From: Desulfosporosinus lacus DSM 15449
GTDB taxonomy: Bacteria; Bacillota; Desulfitobacteriia; Desulfitobacteriales; Desulfitobacteriaceae
NCBI RefSeq assembly: GCF_900129935.1
Contig: NZ_FQXJ01000004.1
Coordinates: forward strand, 248,001 to 312,000
Length of the DNA: 64,000 bases
Reading direction: 5' to 3'
Part shown: one piece after another, positions 1 through 7,868 of the stretch
How the letters are laid out: the number at the start of each line of letters is the position of its first letter
Numbering within the stretch: position 1 is the first letter of the stretch
Notes under the pieces: model-generated
The model's database searches: none
What the model was told of the DNA's origin: nothing
What the model saw: only the letters and a program-made list of their open reading frames with translations
Position numbers and translations under genes: made by a program

Positions 1-349
1 CCTGACTATGTGTCTGGAGGCCGGCACTTCCCTGTCGGAAAGCCGGCTTTTGAAAAACATCGTCGAAGCTTTCCCCATCATGCTGTTCAAGATGCAGTTG
101 CCCGACCAGTCCAGAAAGTATATGGAAATCTATGAAGCCACCGGGGTCAGCAATGGAGAAGTCACCGGCTCCACGCTTTTCAAATATGTCGTGGACCACT
201 ACGAACGTGACGACAAGGGCAGAATTACCCAAGTAATCGGCAGCCACCGACGCATGGGAAATATCTCTCCGGCCCTTGCCGAGAGACTTCTGATCGATGG
301 CGTACCTGAACGTCAGATCCGCCGCTTTGCGGAAGGAGACGCGGCATGA
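1..349 (+). CDS. tadA: TadA/CpaF-type secretion ATPase, C-terminal end (partial)
   Basis: This is the last ~115 codons of a secretion ATPase whose 5' part lies before the window; the frame is open from base 2. The piece matches the C-terminus of the complete TadA at 42023-43372: both have an 'EAFPI' segment followed by 'LF', then a stretch ending 'ISP.L..R.L..G.P'. TadA energises assembly of Flp/Tad-type pili on the inner face of the membrane. It overlaps the next gene by 4 bp (ATGA), as in the second cluster, so the order tadA-tadB is conserved. The Walker motifs are outside the window, so activity cannot be judged. Confidence 0.85.
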   Translation, partial: LTMCLEAGTSLSESRLLKNIVEAFPIMLFKMQLPDQSRKYMEIYEATGVSNGEVTGSTLFKYVVDHYERDDKGRITQVIGSHRRMGNISPALAERLLIDGVPERQIRRFAEGDAA

Positions 350-1260
350 ACCCGATTACCTGGACTCTGGCCTTGGTATTTGCCCTGATCAGCCTGGCCC
401 TGTTGCTCCTCTTTAAGCTAAACCCCTTCGCCCTGGAGCAAAACCTTCTCAAAAAGCGCCGCCTGATATTAACGGGGACAACGCTGAAAATCAACGAACG
501 GATTGTCTTGCACTTTATGACGCTTTTCCGGCAAACCCGCTGCCCACCCAAGAAATTTCTCCTGCTGGTCCTTCTGGCCGCGGCGGGAGGATTTACAGCG
601 GGAATGCTGCTGTTCGGCAACGCCGGCCTTGCCTTGATCATGGCTGTCTGTATGCTGCCCTCCCCCTACTTCTATCTGACGGTAAAAAGCTCATCCTCTG
701 CCCGGGAAGAAATCGAAGGACTGGAAAACACCATGTCCGTGATCACCAATGCTTACGCAGGCTGCGACGACATCATCAAGGCGGTGGAAACCTACGTAGA
801 AGAAAAGAACCGCTATATCCCCGCGCCTTTGCGAGTCCCCACACCCTTTGACGAGTTTATCACTGAAATCAGGCTGCTTAATCCCAACATAGAACACGGC
901 TTGTACCGCTTGTCAGCCAAAATCAAGAACCGCTACTTTGCTGAATGGGGTAAAACCCTGATCTTGTGTCACAACGACCGCAGGCTGAAATTTGCCCTGT
1001 TTCCCATCATTAAGGCCATGAATGACGCCAAGTCCATGCAGATCGAAAGCGACGGCATGATGATTCGGGTCTGGCGGGACTACTTGCTGACGGCGGGCCT
1101 GATGTTTTCCATCATTCCCCTGATGCGATTCGCCAATGCGGAGTGGTTCTTTCTGCTGACCCAAACTTTCATCGGCAAGCTGCTGATTATCCTCATGATG
1201 ATGACTGCCCTTGCTACTGCCTTTTACGTTTTAAAGGCGACAAAACCGACAAATCGCTAA
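346..1260 (+). CDS. tadB: TadB-like pilus assembly membrane protein
   Basis: 304 aa, starting at the ATG of the ATGA overlap with tadA. Residues ~5-25 form a membrane segment, two more lie near residues 70-110, and two close the protein (~245-300). This is the layout of type II secretion F-domain (GspF-like) proteins that act as the membrane platform under the TadA ATPase. It is a paralogue of 43369-44298, in the same position after tadA and similar in length (304 versus 309 aa). The following gene tadC was originally 13 bp downstream but is now separated by a transposon. Identification rests on position, topology and paralogy rather than on catalytic residues. Confidence 0.8.
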   Translation: MNPITWTLALVFALISLALLLLFKLNPFALEQNLLKKRRLILTGTTLKINERIVLHFMTLFRQTRCPPKKFLLLVLLAAAGGFTAGMLLFGNAGLALIMAVCMLPSPYFYLTVKSSSSAREEIEGLENTMSVITNAYAGCDDIIKAVETYVEEKNRYIPAPLRVPTPFDEFITEIRLLNPNIEHGLYRLSAKIKNRYFAEWGKTLILCHNDRRLKFALFPIIKAMNDAKSMQIESDGMMIRVWRDYLLTAGLMFSIIPLMRFANAEWFFLLTQTFIGKLLIILMMMTALATAFYVLKATKPTNR

Positions 1261-1281
1261 GGAGGACGGCCCTTGTTTTAT
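1261..1281 (+). promoter_or_regulatory. orphaned ribosome binding site and TTG start of tadC
   Basis: GGAGG at 1261-1265 is followed 8 bp later by TTG at 1274 and one further codon before the transposon begins at 1282. Removing the transposon and one copy of TTTAT joins this start to the tadC frame and gives an N-terminus beginning MFYQIII. It is therefore the original translation start of tadC, cut off by the insertion. Confidence 0.85.
1277..1281. repeat. target site duplication TTTAT, left copy
   Basis: TTTAT directly precedes the left transposon end (TGTG at 1282). The same five bases follow the right end at 7878-7882. Five-bp duplications are typical of Tn7-like transposition. Confidence 0.92.
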
Positions 1282-1290
1282 TGTGAAGCA

Positions 1291-1430
1291 ACAATTATTA
1301 GTCATAAAAAGCATGTAATAACCTATAATTAACAAAAGTTATATATAGAAATTGCTTTTGTTTAATTGATACAATTATTATTTATAATTTTTATTGAAAT
1401 CCATACAATTATTATGCATAATAGTTGTAT
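1291..1430. repeat. left-end TnsB-type binding sites
   Basis: Three direct 17-bp copies of ACAATTATTAnnnATAA lie at 1291-1307, 1371-1387 and 1405-1421. A fourth, inverted copy (ACAACTATTATGCATAA on the minus strand) lies at 1412-1428. They match the two right-end sites at 7819-7835 and 7852-7868. Arrays of this kind in both ends are the transposase binding sites in the Tn7 family; that TnsB of this element binds them is inferred. Confidence 0.82.
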
Positions 1431-1432
1431 GG
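1401..1432. promoter_or_regulatory. 32-bp near-perfect palindrome in the tnsA leader
   Basis: CCATACAA, then TTATTATG, then the reverse complement CATAATAG TTGTATGG: 16-bp arms with one mismatch, centred at 1416/1417. It consists of two head-to-head TnsB-type sites and runs into the GGAGGTG ribosome binding site of tnsA (1431-1437). A plausible promoter lies just upstream (TTGTTT 1358-1363, TATAAT 1383-1388, 19-bp gap). The arrangement suggests self-repression of the tns operon by TnsB. Confidence 0.6.
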
Positions 1433-1443
1433 AGGTGAATTTC

Positions 1444-2244
1444 GTGGCAAAACACAGAAGAAAATGGAATGAAGTAGTATTTCAACGCTATTTGCAAGAG
1501 AAACGGGGGCAAGGCGTTGGTGAACGCTATACCCCTTGGATTCTCGTTCAGGATTTTCCGTCCAACGGAATGGTATCCCGTATTCAAGGCGCAAAAACAG
1601 GAAGGACGCATCACCTTTTATCCAATCACGAAATGAACCTGTTTTTTCTATTGGATTGGTCAGATGAAGTTTTGGATATTCGTGAACAGTACCCGTTGCT
1701 GGATTTGCAGCAAGTAATTGAGATAGCAGAAACGGCGCAGATCAGGTATCCCTATGATCTGGTAAGTGGATTCCCTTATGTGATGACCAGCGACTTTTAT
1801 ATTGAAACCACAAGAGGCCCTATGGTTATCGCAGTGAAAACAACTGCGGATTTAGGTAATCCAAGAGTGCGGGAAAAACTTGAAATTGAAAGGCGCTACT
1901 GGAGCAAAAAGAATGTCAGGTGGAAAATCATAACCGAACGGGAAATTAATCAGACCAAGGCCAGAAATATTGAATGGCTGGCACAGGCAAAGGATTTAGG
2001 ATTGTTTGGACTTAGTAGTGAATTACAGAAAGCGTGCATTGCCTTTTTCATGAGGAACGACTCTTTTCATTCAGATTCGCTTGGGGAGTTACTTTTGGAT
2101 ATAGAGATGCGGTTTGAGCTTTCAGACGGCATGGGACTTAACATTTACAAGCATCTCGTCTACTGGAAAAGAATTGAGTTTGATGCTGCAAAACCAATAG
2201 ATTTCTCCGTATTCAGGAGTAATCTCAGCAGTCTTACGGCGTGA
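1444..2244 (+). CDS. tnsA: TnsA-like transposon end-nuclease
   Basis: 266 aa. I start at GTG 1444, 6 bp after GGAGGTG; an in-frame ATG at 1429 overlaps that site and has none of its own. TnsA cuts the 5' strands at the transposon ends, while TnsB cuts the 3' strands, giving cut-and-paste movement. The PD-(D/E)XK catalytic set is visible: E63 (in NHEMN), D117 (in TSDF) and K132 (in AVKTT). E63 and K132 fall at the same numbers as in E. coli TnsA, and D117 is close to its D114. It is first in a four-gene operon; tnsB follows after 10 bp. Controlled probably by the palindrome at 1401-1432. Confidence 0.92.
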   Translation: MAKHRRKWNEVVFQRYLQEKRGQGVGERYTPWILVQDFPSNGMVSRIQGAKTGRTHHLLSNHEMNLFFLLDWSDEVLDIREQYPLLDLQQVIEIAETAQIRYPYDLVSGFPYVMTSDFYIETTRGPMVIAVKTTADLGNPRVREKLEIERRYWSKKNVRWKIITEREINQTKARNIEWLAQAKDLGLFGLSSELQKACIAFFMRNDSFHSDSLGELLLDIEMRFELSDGMGLNIYKHLVYWKRIEFDAAKPIDFSVFRSNLSSLTA

Positions 2245-2254
2245 GGGAACAGTG

Positions 2255-4387
2255 ATGGAGATTTGTGTCAACAAAATGATAACTGATGTGGAAACTGGAA
2301 CACAATGTCTTGTGTTATGGGTTGCCCCCGGAAACGAATATGGTTATTGGTATGATTTAAACAGCCGTTCCCGTAAACCAATCCGGTTTGAAATGAGAGC
2401 TGTAGTTGAGGGTGAGAACCACAATCTATATGAAGTGTCCCCCTACTCGACGCCGACTCTGGGGACTGCGGATGATACCTTTACCGAAAAAGAACGCATC
2501 CACAGAGATCGTGTGTGGAACATGATACAGAGTGCGGTAGAAAATGAACCTGACATCTATGATGGCAGAAAACGTTCTTCTATCTTAAAAAAAGTTGCAG
2601 AAGAAAACGACATTAAACCAAACAATCTCTATGCGCTTCTTGACCGGTATTGGAGATCCGGCAAGACAAAAAATGCCTTCATACCTGATTTTGCTAAACG
2701 GGGTGGTAAAGGAAAATCCCGCAAAACAGGAGAAAAGAAAATTGGGCGACCCTCATTGAATACCGGAACCATGGGGAAAGTGATTACTGACAGCGACCGG
2801 AAGAATTTCGCCGCAGCAATTAAAAAGTATTATCTAAGTCAGAAAAAGATTAGTTTGAAAGCGACCTACGAAAGACTATTGCAAGATTTCTATACAGTAC
2901 AATCGGAGGAAAACCCCGAAAAATTGAAGCTCCTTGCTCCGCAGGAAGTGCCTTCTTTCCGGCAATTTCAGTATTGGCACAGCAAAAGCAGGGATGTTGT
3001 CAACGAACAAAAGAAACGCAGCGGTGAACGAGCATTTGAACTCAACAGCAGACGCGTGCTGGGGAAATCGGACTTTGGCCTTATGGGGCCGGGTGCGCAA
3101 TTCCAAATTGACGCAACCGTGGGAGATGTGTATTTGGTATCGCAGTTTGACCGTTCCAATCTGATTGGACGCCCGGTCATCTACTTTGTGATTGATGCCT
3201 TCAGCCGAATGGTAACAGGCATGAGCGTAGGACTTGAAGGTCCGAGCTGGGCTGGCGCCATGATGGCGATTGCGAACATGGCGGCGGACAAAGTGACCTA
3301 TTGCAAACAGTACGACATTGAAATTAAAGAATCGGAATGGCCCTGCCACCATATCCCTTCTGCCCTTCTTGGCGACAGAGGGGAAATGGAAAGCAAAAAC
3401 GCAGACAATCTGGTCAATATGCTTGGGATACGGATTGTGAACGCTCCGCCGTACCGTGCTGATTTGAAAGGCATTATTGAACAGCATTTTCACACAATCA
3501 ATACGAACAGTGTGGCCCTTCTTCCGGGAAGCGTTAAGCCGGACATGAGCAAGCGCGGCGGTCATGATTACCGGCTGGACGCTGCACTTGATATCCGGCA
3601 GTTTACGCAAATTATTATTAAATGTGTGCTGTATTACAACAACCATCACTATATGGAGTATTTTGAAAAAAGCGAAGCCATGATGCGGGATCAGGTAAAA
3701 GCCATTCCCATTCAGTTATGGCATTGGGGAATCCGGCATTGTTCGGGCGCACTGCGCTCTTACCCCGAAGAACTGGTGCGGCTGGCCGTAATGCCTACGG
3801 CAAAAGCGACCGTTACAGGAAAAGGGATTCGCTTCAAAGGCGTATTTTACAGCTCTGACAGGGCAATTCGGGAGTCATGGTTTGAAAAAGCCCGTTCAGG
3901 AAAATCGTGGCAAGTTTCTATTTCCTACGACCCACGGGACATGACCAATGTTTATATCTGGAATCAGGGCGACAAGTCTTATGATGTATGTTCTTTGCTG
4001 GACTGGAATGGCAAGAATGCTGGGAAATGCTTGGATGAAATTGTTTATGAGCAACGAAAGGAAAAGCTATTGAGCCAGCAGCTTAAAGTTAGTGAAACCG
4101 AAGCGAAGGTCAACCTGAATGCAGAGATTGATTCGATTGTATCACAGGCAAAGAACATGGGAAAAGGACTTCCCTCAAAAAGCAAGAAGGAGCGCATATC
4201 GCAGATTAAAGAAAACCGCAGACAGGAACGGGAATCCATGCGTATGACAGAAAGTTCTGTCATGATGGATACCGGGAATCCGGCGGAAGATCCGCAAGAC
4301 CATCACCAGGCGGCTGCAGAGGAAGAAATGTCTCCGACTTTGCGCATGATTAAGCGAAAGTTGGAGGAACGTTTGAGAGATGAATGA
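2255..4387 (+). CDS. tnsB: TnsB-like DDE transposase
   Basis: 710 aa from ATG 2255, with GAGGGA 6 bp upstream; GTG 2252 is an alternative. TnsB binds the end repeats and joins the 3' ends to target DNA. The RNase H-fold core has D286 (in FQIDAT), D374 (in LLGDRGE) and E409 (in KGIIEQHF), a full DDE set with 35 residues between the last two. The N-terminal third (~60-250) is the DNA-binding part with basic linkers. A Mu-type C-terminal beta-barrel region follows the core, then a basic, coiled-coil-like tail (~600-710) of the kind that contacts TnsC. It overlaps tnsC by 8 bp, so the two are translationally coupled. Confidence 0.94.
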   Translation: MEICVNKMITDVETGTQCLVLWVAPGNEYGYWYDLNSRSRKPIRFEMRAVVEGENHNLYEVSPYSTPTLGTADDTFTEKERIHRDRVWNMIQSAVENEPDIYDGRKRSSILKKVAEENDIKPNNLYALLDRYWRSGKTKNAFIPDFAKRGGKGKSRKTGEKKIGRPSLNTGTMGKVITDSDRKNFAAAIKKYYLSQKKISLKATYERLLQDFYTVQSEENPEKLKLLAPQEVPSFRQFQYWHSKSRDVVNEQKKRSGERAFELNSRRVLGKSDFGLMGPGAQFQIDATVGDVYLVSQFDRSNLIGRPVIYFVIDAFSRMVTGMSVGLEGPSWAGAMMAIANMAADKVTYCKQYDIEIKESEWPCHHIPSALLGDRGEMESKNADNLVNMLGIRIVNAPPYRADLKGIIEQHFHTINTNSVALLPGSVKPDMSKRGGHDYRLDAALDIRQFTQIIIKCVLYYNNHHYMEYFEKSEAMMRDQVKAIPIQLWHWGIRHCSGALRSYPEELVRLAVMPTAKATVTGKGIRFKGVFYSSDRAIRESWFEKARSGKSWQVSISYDPRDMTNVYIWNQGDKSYDVCSLLDWNGKNAGKCLDEIVYEQRKEKLLSQQLKVSETEAKVNLNAEIDSIVSQAKNMGKGLPSKSKKERISQIKENRRQERESMRMTESSVMMDTGNPAEDPQDHHQAAAEEEMSPTLRMIKRKLEERLRDE

Positions 4388-5912
4388 ACATGAAGCAGTT
4401 TACAGAGAACAAATTGTTTCGGACTACCAAGGGAACCCCTTGATTGAAGCCTTACCGCCGATTCTAAGCAGTGATGAACTGGTGGACGCCCTTTCGTACA
4501 ATGAGGGGCAGCATGACGGAGAGCGCGAACTGGATTCACAATACCGACTGCATTGTGTTCAAAGATTATTCCGCTATTTCCAGCCGCTGGAACAGCATGT
4601 GGACATTGAAGGGCGGTTTTCCCGGTGTATCCGTCAAAGCTATCTGCACCGCAATCCGCTGGCGGCAAATTATGCGGCTGCATTGGCACAAGGCCACAAA
4701 GCAATCCGGTCAGGCCGATTTGAACACTTAGGAGCCTTTCGTCCTACCGCTGCCGGTTTTACGATTATTGGTCTTTCCGGTGTCGGAAAAACCTCTGCTG
4801 TCTCAAATATCCTTGCGATGTACCCACAGGTTATCTCCCATTCGCAGTACCGGGAAACCCCTCTTATGCTAAAACAAGTGGTTTGGCTCAAACTGGACTG
4901 CCCCCATGATGGTTCAGTTAAAGGCTTGTGTATGGAATTTTTTGAGGCCCTTGACCGGGCTTTGGGAACCGACTACTTTGAAGTCAACAGCAAACGCGGT
5001 AGCATTATTGATGTATTAATGATTCGTATGGCACAGGCGGCACGGCTCCATTGTCTTGGCGTTCTGGTAATTGATGAAATCCAGCACCTTAGTATGGCAA
5101 AGGGCGGCGGACAGGAAAAGATGCTGAACTTCTTTGTGACATTGGTCAACACTATTGGCGTTCCGGTTGTGTTGATCGGTACAAGCAGAGCCATGGCGGT
5201 ATTGCAGAGCGAGTTTCGTCAGGCACGGCGTGGCAGTGGTCAGGGTGACCTTATATGGGACCGCATGAAAAATGATGCGCCATGGGATATTTTCGTTTCC
5301 TCCATGTGGTGCAACCAATGGACTCGCAGTATTGTTTCGCTGACCGACGACTTCAAAAATGCACTATACCATGAAAGTCAGGGCATTATTGATATTGCCG
5401 TAAAGCTCTACGCTATGATTCAGATTCGGGCGATTGCACTCGGAAAAGAAACCTTCGCGCCGTCTGATTTTCGTATTGTCGCCGCCGAACGTCTTGGTCT
5501 TGTCAAGCCCATGCTGGACGCCCTGCGCTCCGGCGACAAAAAGAAGATTGATATGTACGGCGATATAGCGCCGATCAGTATGGAGGATTACTATTCGGCC
5601 TATTCTACTGTGCTTAAACGCAATCAGGAGATCCCGAAAAAAAGAAATGAAATATCCCTTTCAGAAAAGGCAGTATTGAAGTTGCTGGAGTTAGGCGTGG
5701 AGCCACCGAAAGCGAAGTATCTTGCAGGAAAGGTATTGGCAGAACACATGGAATTGCGGGATGTAGCCGATGTGGTGCGCCTTGCCTACCGGATTTTCCT
5801 GTCAGCTCCTGACACTAATACTGGAGACGGACATGTACAAGGGGATTTAAGAGATTCTTCCGGATATGCCGAGATACAGGCAAAGGGTGTCATTGAGACC
5901 GAAGAATGGTAG
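4380..5912 (+). CDS. tnsC: TnsC-like AAA+ transposition regulator
   Basis: 510 aa. TnsC is the ATPase that links target choice (TniQ/TnsD) to the TnsAB transposase and blocks insertion near an existing copy. The P-loop GLSGVGKT is at residues 131-138 and the Walker B segment VLVIDE ends with D232 and E233, both intact. At ~510 aa it is close to classical TnsC rather than the short (~280 aa) TnsC of CRISPR-associated type V-K elements. The ATG lies in an ATGAATGA overlap with tnsB and its end overlaps tniQ by 7 bp, so all four products are probably made in fixed proportion. Confidence 0.94.
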   Translation: MNEHEAVYREQIVSDYQGNPLIEALPPILSSDELVDALSYNEGQHDGERELDSQYRLHCVQRLFRYFQPLEQHVDIEGRFSRCIRQSYLHRNPLAANYAAALAQGHKAIRSGRFEHLGAFRPTAAGFTIIGLSGVGKTSAVSNILAMYPQVISHSQYRETPLMLKQVVWLKLDCPHDGSVKGLCMEFFEALDRALGTDYFEVNSKRGSIIDVLMIRMAQAARLHCLGVLVIDEIQHLSMAKGGGQEKMLNFFVTLVNTIGVPVVLIGTSRAMAVLQSEFRQARRGSGQGDLIWDRMKNDAPWDIFVSSMWCNQWTRSIVSLTDDFKNALYHESQGIIDIAVKLYAMIQIRAIALGKETFAPSDFRIVAAERLGLVKPMLDALRSGDKKKIDMYGDIAPISMEDYYSAYSTVLKRNQEIPKKRNEISLSEKAVLKLLELGVEPPKAKYLAGKVLAEHMELRDVADVVRLAYRIFLSAPDTNTGDGHVQGDLRDSSGYAEIQAKGVIETEEW

Positions 5913-7756
5913 GCGGATTTTTCCCTACCCCTTACCCGGACGAATGCTATTACAGTATTTTATGCAGATATTTTGTCCGCAGCGGCAGTGCAGGCTACAA
6001 ACCCACCGTTAAAAAACTTTTCGGGAATATGCAATGTCTTTCAACTGCGATATTCTTTCCGATGCGGTTAGACTGTGTTGAGCGGTGGATACCCAAAGGA
6101 ACAGCAATTACCAGAAAAACAATCGCCATGAACCACACCATGTATCCGTACCTGTCGATGGTCTATTCTGAAAAATTCCGCAGAGAAATGGTACATGTTT
6201 TGAGTAGCAAAAAAACACAAATGAATATTGATCTTTATGGTAGGCAAAGAAGCTGGAGACTGTGGCCGGAATACCTGAGGTATTGCCCACACTGTGTCTG
6301 TGAGGACAAAAACTTATATGGAGAACCTTATTGGCACAGAGTACACCAGCTTCCCGGTATGGTGTATTGCACAAAGCATCGTGTCAGGCTCATGGACTCC
6401 GTTGTATCTGCGCGTGCTACCACAACTGCCTTCTATGCGGCCTCGGAGCAAAGCCTTTCCGAGTATGACAACAGCAGTACCCCTGACGTTTACAGCCGGT
6501 ACAAAGAACTGTTTTTGCGAATTGGGCAAGAAAGCGAATGGCTGCTCCATCATGGCATGGACATTGACTGGCAGTTTAATTTTCGTGAGAAGTACATGCG
6601 TTTACTTCGTGAAAAAGATGCTGCTACGGTGCAGGGGGTGCCTGACTATGACCTGATTTCGCGCCATTTCAACAAGTATTGGGGAGAAGAATTTCTTGAA
6701 ATTCTGTACACCGCTCTGAATGATACAAGGGATTGTGTACAAGGACTTCGGGAAGCGCGGCTGACGACTTTCCGTCCTATTTACCATATTCTGATGATGT
6801 GTTTTTTGAAAGGTTCCGTAAAAGAATTTGTGGAGTGCAAAGTATCTGAAAATCCATTTGGCAACGGACCATGGCCATGTCAGAATCCTATCTGTATGCA
6901 TTATGGTACGAATACATGCCAAAACTCTGATCTCCGATACGTAAATGGTGTTGCGACAGGTTTTTTTCATTGTGAACAATGCGGGATGATATACAAACAA
7001 ATACGTCGCAAAGGAAAAACCGGGCAGATTTTGATCGTGGAGTATGGATCTATCTGGAAGACCGAAATGCTGCGGCTTCTTGGCACCGAAAAAATGACTG
7101 CCCCAGAAGCTGCAAAAATTTTAAAATGCTCACCCAGCGCTATACGATGGCAGAAGAAAAAGATAGGACTCACAAAAAAACGAACGCATGTGAGAAGACC
7201 GCCCCCGTACAGTCCTGATGTCGGCCCTGAAAATTATTACAAAGAACTGGTACTAAAGTTCTGCAAGGAATATGGTGAAGTGATGCCGACGGTATTGCGC
7301 CGACATGCACCCGGAGCATATTCTTATTTATGTAAAAACGATTATGTATGGCTGCGGGAACACATGGTGTATAAAAGAGACTTAGCTGAATATCGTAAGC
7401 AAGATTACGAAATGCTCAAAAAAGTGCAGTCTGCCTATGAACAAATACGGAAAGGGGGCGATTCTGAAAAACGCATTACAAGAGGATATATTGCGAAAAT
7501 TGCAGGACTTGGCAAAAACACATTAGTTGCTGGTGCTCTGAAAAAGCCCCGGACCAAGATTTTTATTGACAGTGTTATTGAAAGCAAGGAAGACTGGCTC
7601 CGCAGGAGAATTACTATGATTTGGGAGAAACAAAATGGCGTGCCCATATCTCTTGTAGACATAAAACGTGAAATGTCACTGCATCCAAACACCTTTGTTG
7701 AGTACAAAGATTTTTTGAAGGAGTTGATGGATGAACTAAATGACAAAACTGAATAG
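5906..7756 (+). CDS. tnsD: TniQ-family target selector, TnsD-like
   Basis: 616 aa. The TniQ domain occupies the first ~165 residues: a PYPDE box near the start and a zinc site C127/C130 with C155/H158. A second possible zinc knuckle uses C325, C330, C356 and C359. A helix-turn-helix-like stretch follows at ~397-422, and after it a TnsD-type C-terminal region with WLREH- and DWLRRRI-like repeats. Full-length TnsD proteins bind a specific sequence and direct insertion beside it, whereas short TniQ proteins act with Cascade or Cas12k. The length and extra DNA-binding regions favour sequence-specific targeting; the recognised site is unknown and may lie in tadB/tadC. Confidence 0.88.
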   Translation: MVGGFFPTPYPDECYYSILCRYFVRSGSAGYKPTVKKLFGNMQCLSTAIFFPMRLDCVERWIPKGTAITRKTIAMNHTMYPYLSMVYSEKFRREMVHVLSSKKTQMNIDLYGRQRSWRLWPEYLRYCPHCVCEDKNLYGEPYWHRVHQLPGMVYCTKHRVRLMDSVVSARATTTAFYAASEQSLSEYDNSSTPDVYSRYKELFLRIGQESEWLLHHGMDIDWQFNFREKYMRLLREKDAATVQGVPDYDLISRHFNKYWGEEFLEILYTALNDTRDCVQGLREARLTTFRPIYHILMMCFLKGSVKEFVECKVSENPFGNGPWPCQNPICMHYGTNTCQNSDLRYVNGVATGFFHCEQCGMIYKQIRRKGKTGQILIVEYGSIWKTEMLRLLGTEKMTAPEAAKILKCSPSAIRWQKKKIGLTKKRTHVRRPPPYSPDVGPENYYKELVLKFCKEYGEVMPTVLRRHAPGAYSYLCKNDYVWLREHMVYKRDLAEYRKQDYEMLKKVQSAYEQIRKGGDSEKRITRGYIAKIAGLGKNTLVAGALKKPRTKIFIDSVIESKEDWLRRRITMIWEKQNGVPISLVDIKREMSLHPNTFVEYKDFLKELMDELNDKTE

Positions 7757-7774
7757 CTCTTATGGCAATGCTTT

Positions 7775-7800
7775 AGCCGTCCAATTTGGGGCGGCTTTTT
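7775..7800 (+). terminator. intrinsic terminator after tniQ/tnsD
   Basis: AGCCGTCC and GGGGCGGCT form a stem around AATTT and are followed by TTTTT. It lies inside the transposon right end and would lower read-through from the tns operon into tadC. Confidence 0.75.
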
Positions 7801-7818
7801 GCTATCCAAGCATAATTA

Positions 7819-7868
7819 ATATGCGTAACAATTGTATTTTTAGCGAAAGGAGTATGTGTAACAATTGT
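7819..7868 (-). repeat. right-end TnsB-type binding sites
   Basis: Two 17-bp sites on the minus strand: ACAATTGTTACGCATAT (7819-7835) and ACAATTGTTACACATAC (7852-7868), 33 bp apart. The outer one lies 9 bp from the element tip, the same distance as the outer left site. Left and right ends therefore differ in number and spacing of sites, as in Tn7. Confidence 0.82.

Noticed and set aside
225-641. Open frame of 138 codons on the minus strand over tadA/tadB
   Set aside because: It is antisense to two genes supported by paralogy, has a very basic composition and no ribosome binding site.
2876-3649. 257-codon minus-strand frame inside tnsB
   Set aside because: Shadow of the DDE transposase core, which has all catalytic residues on the plus strand.
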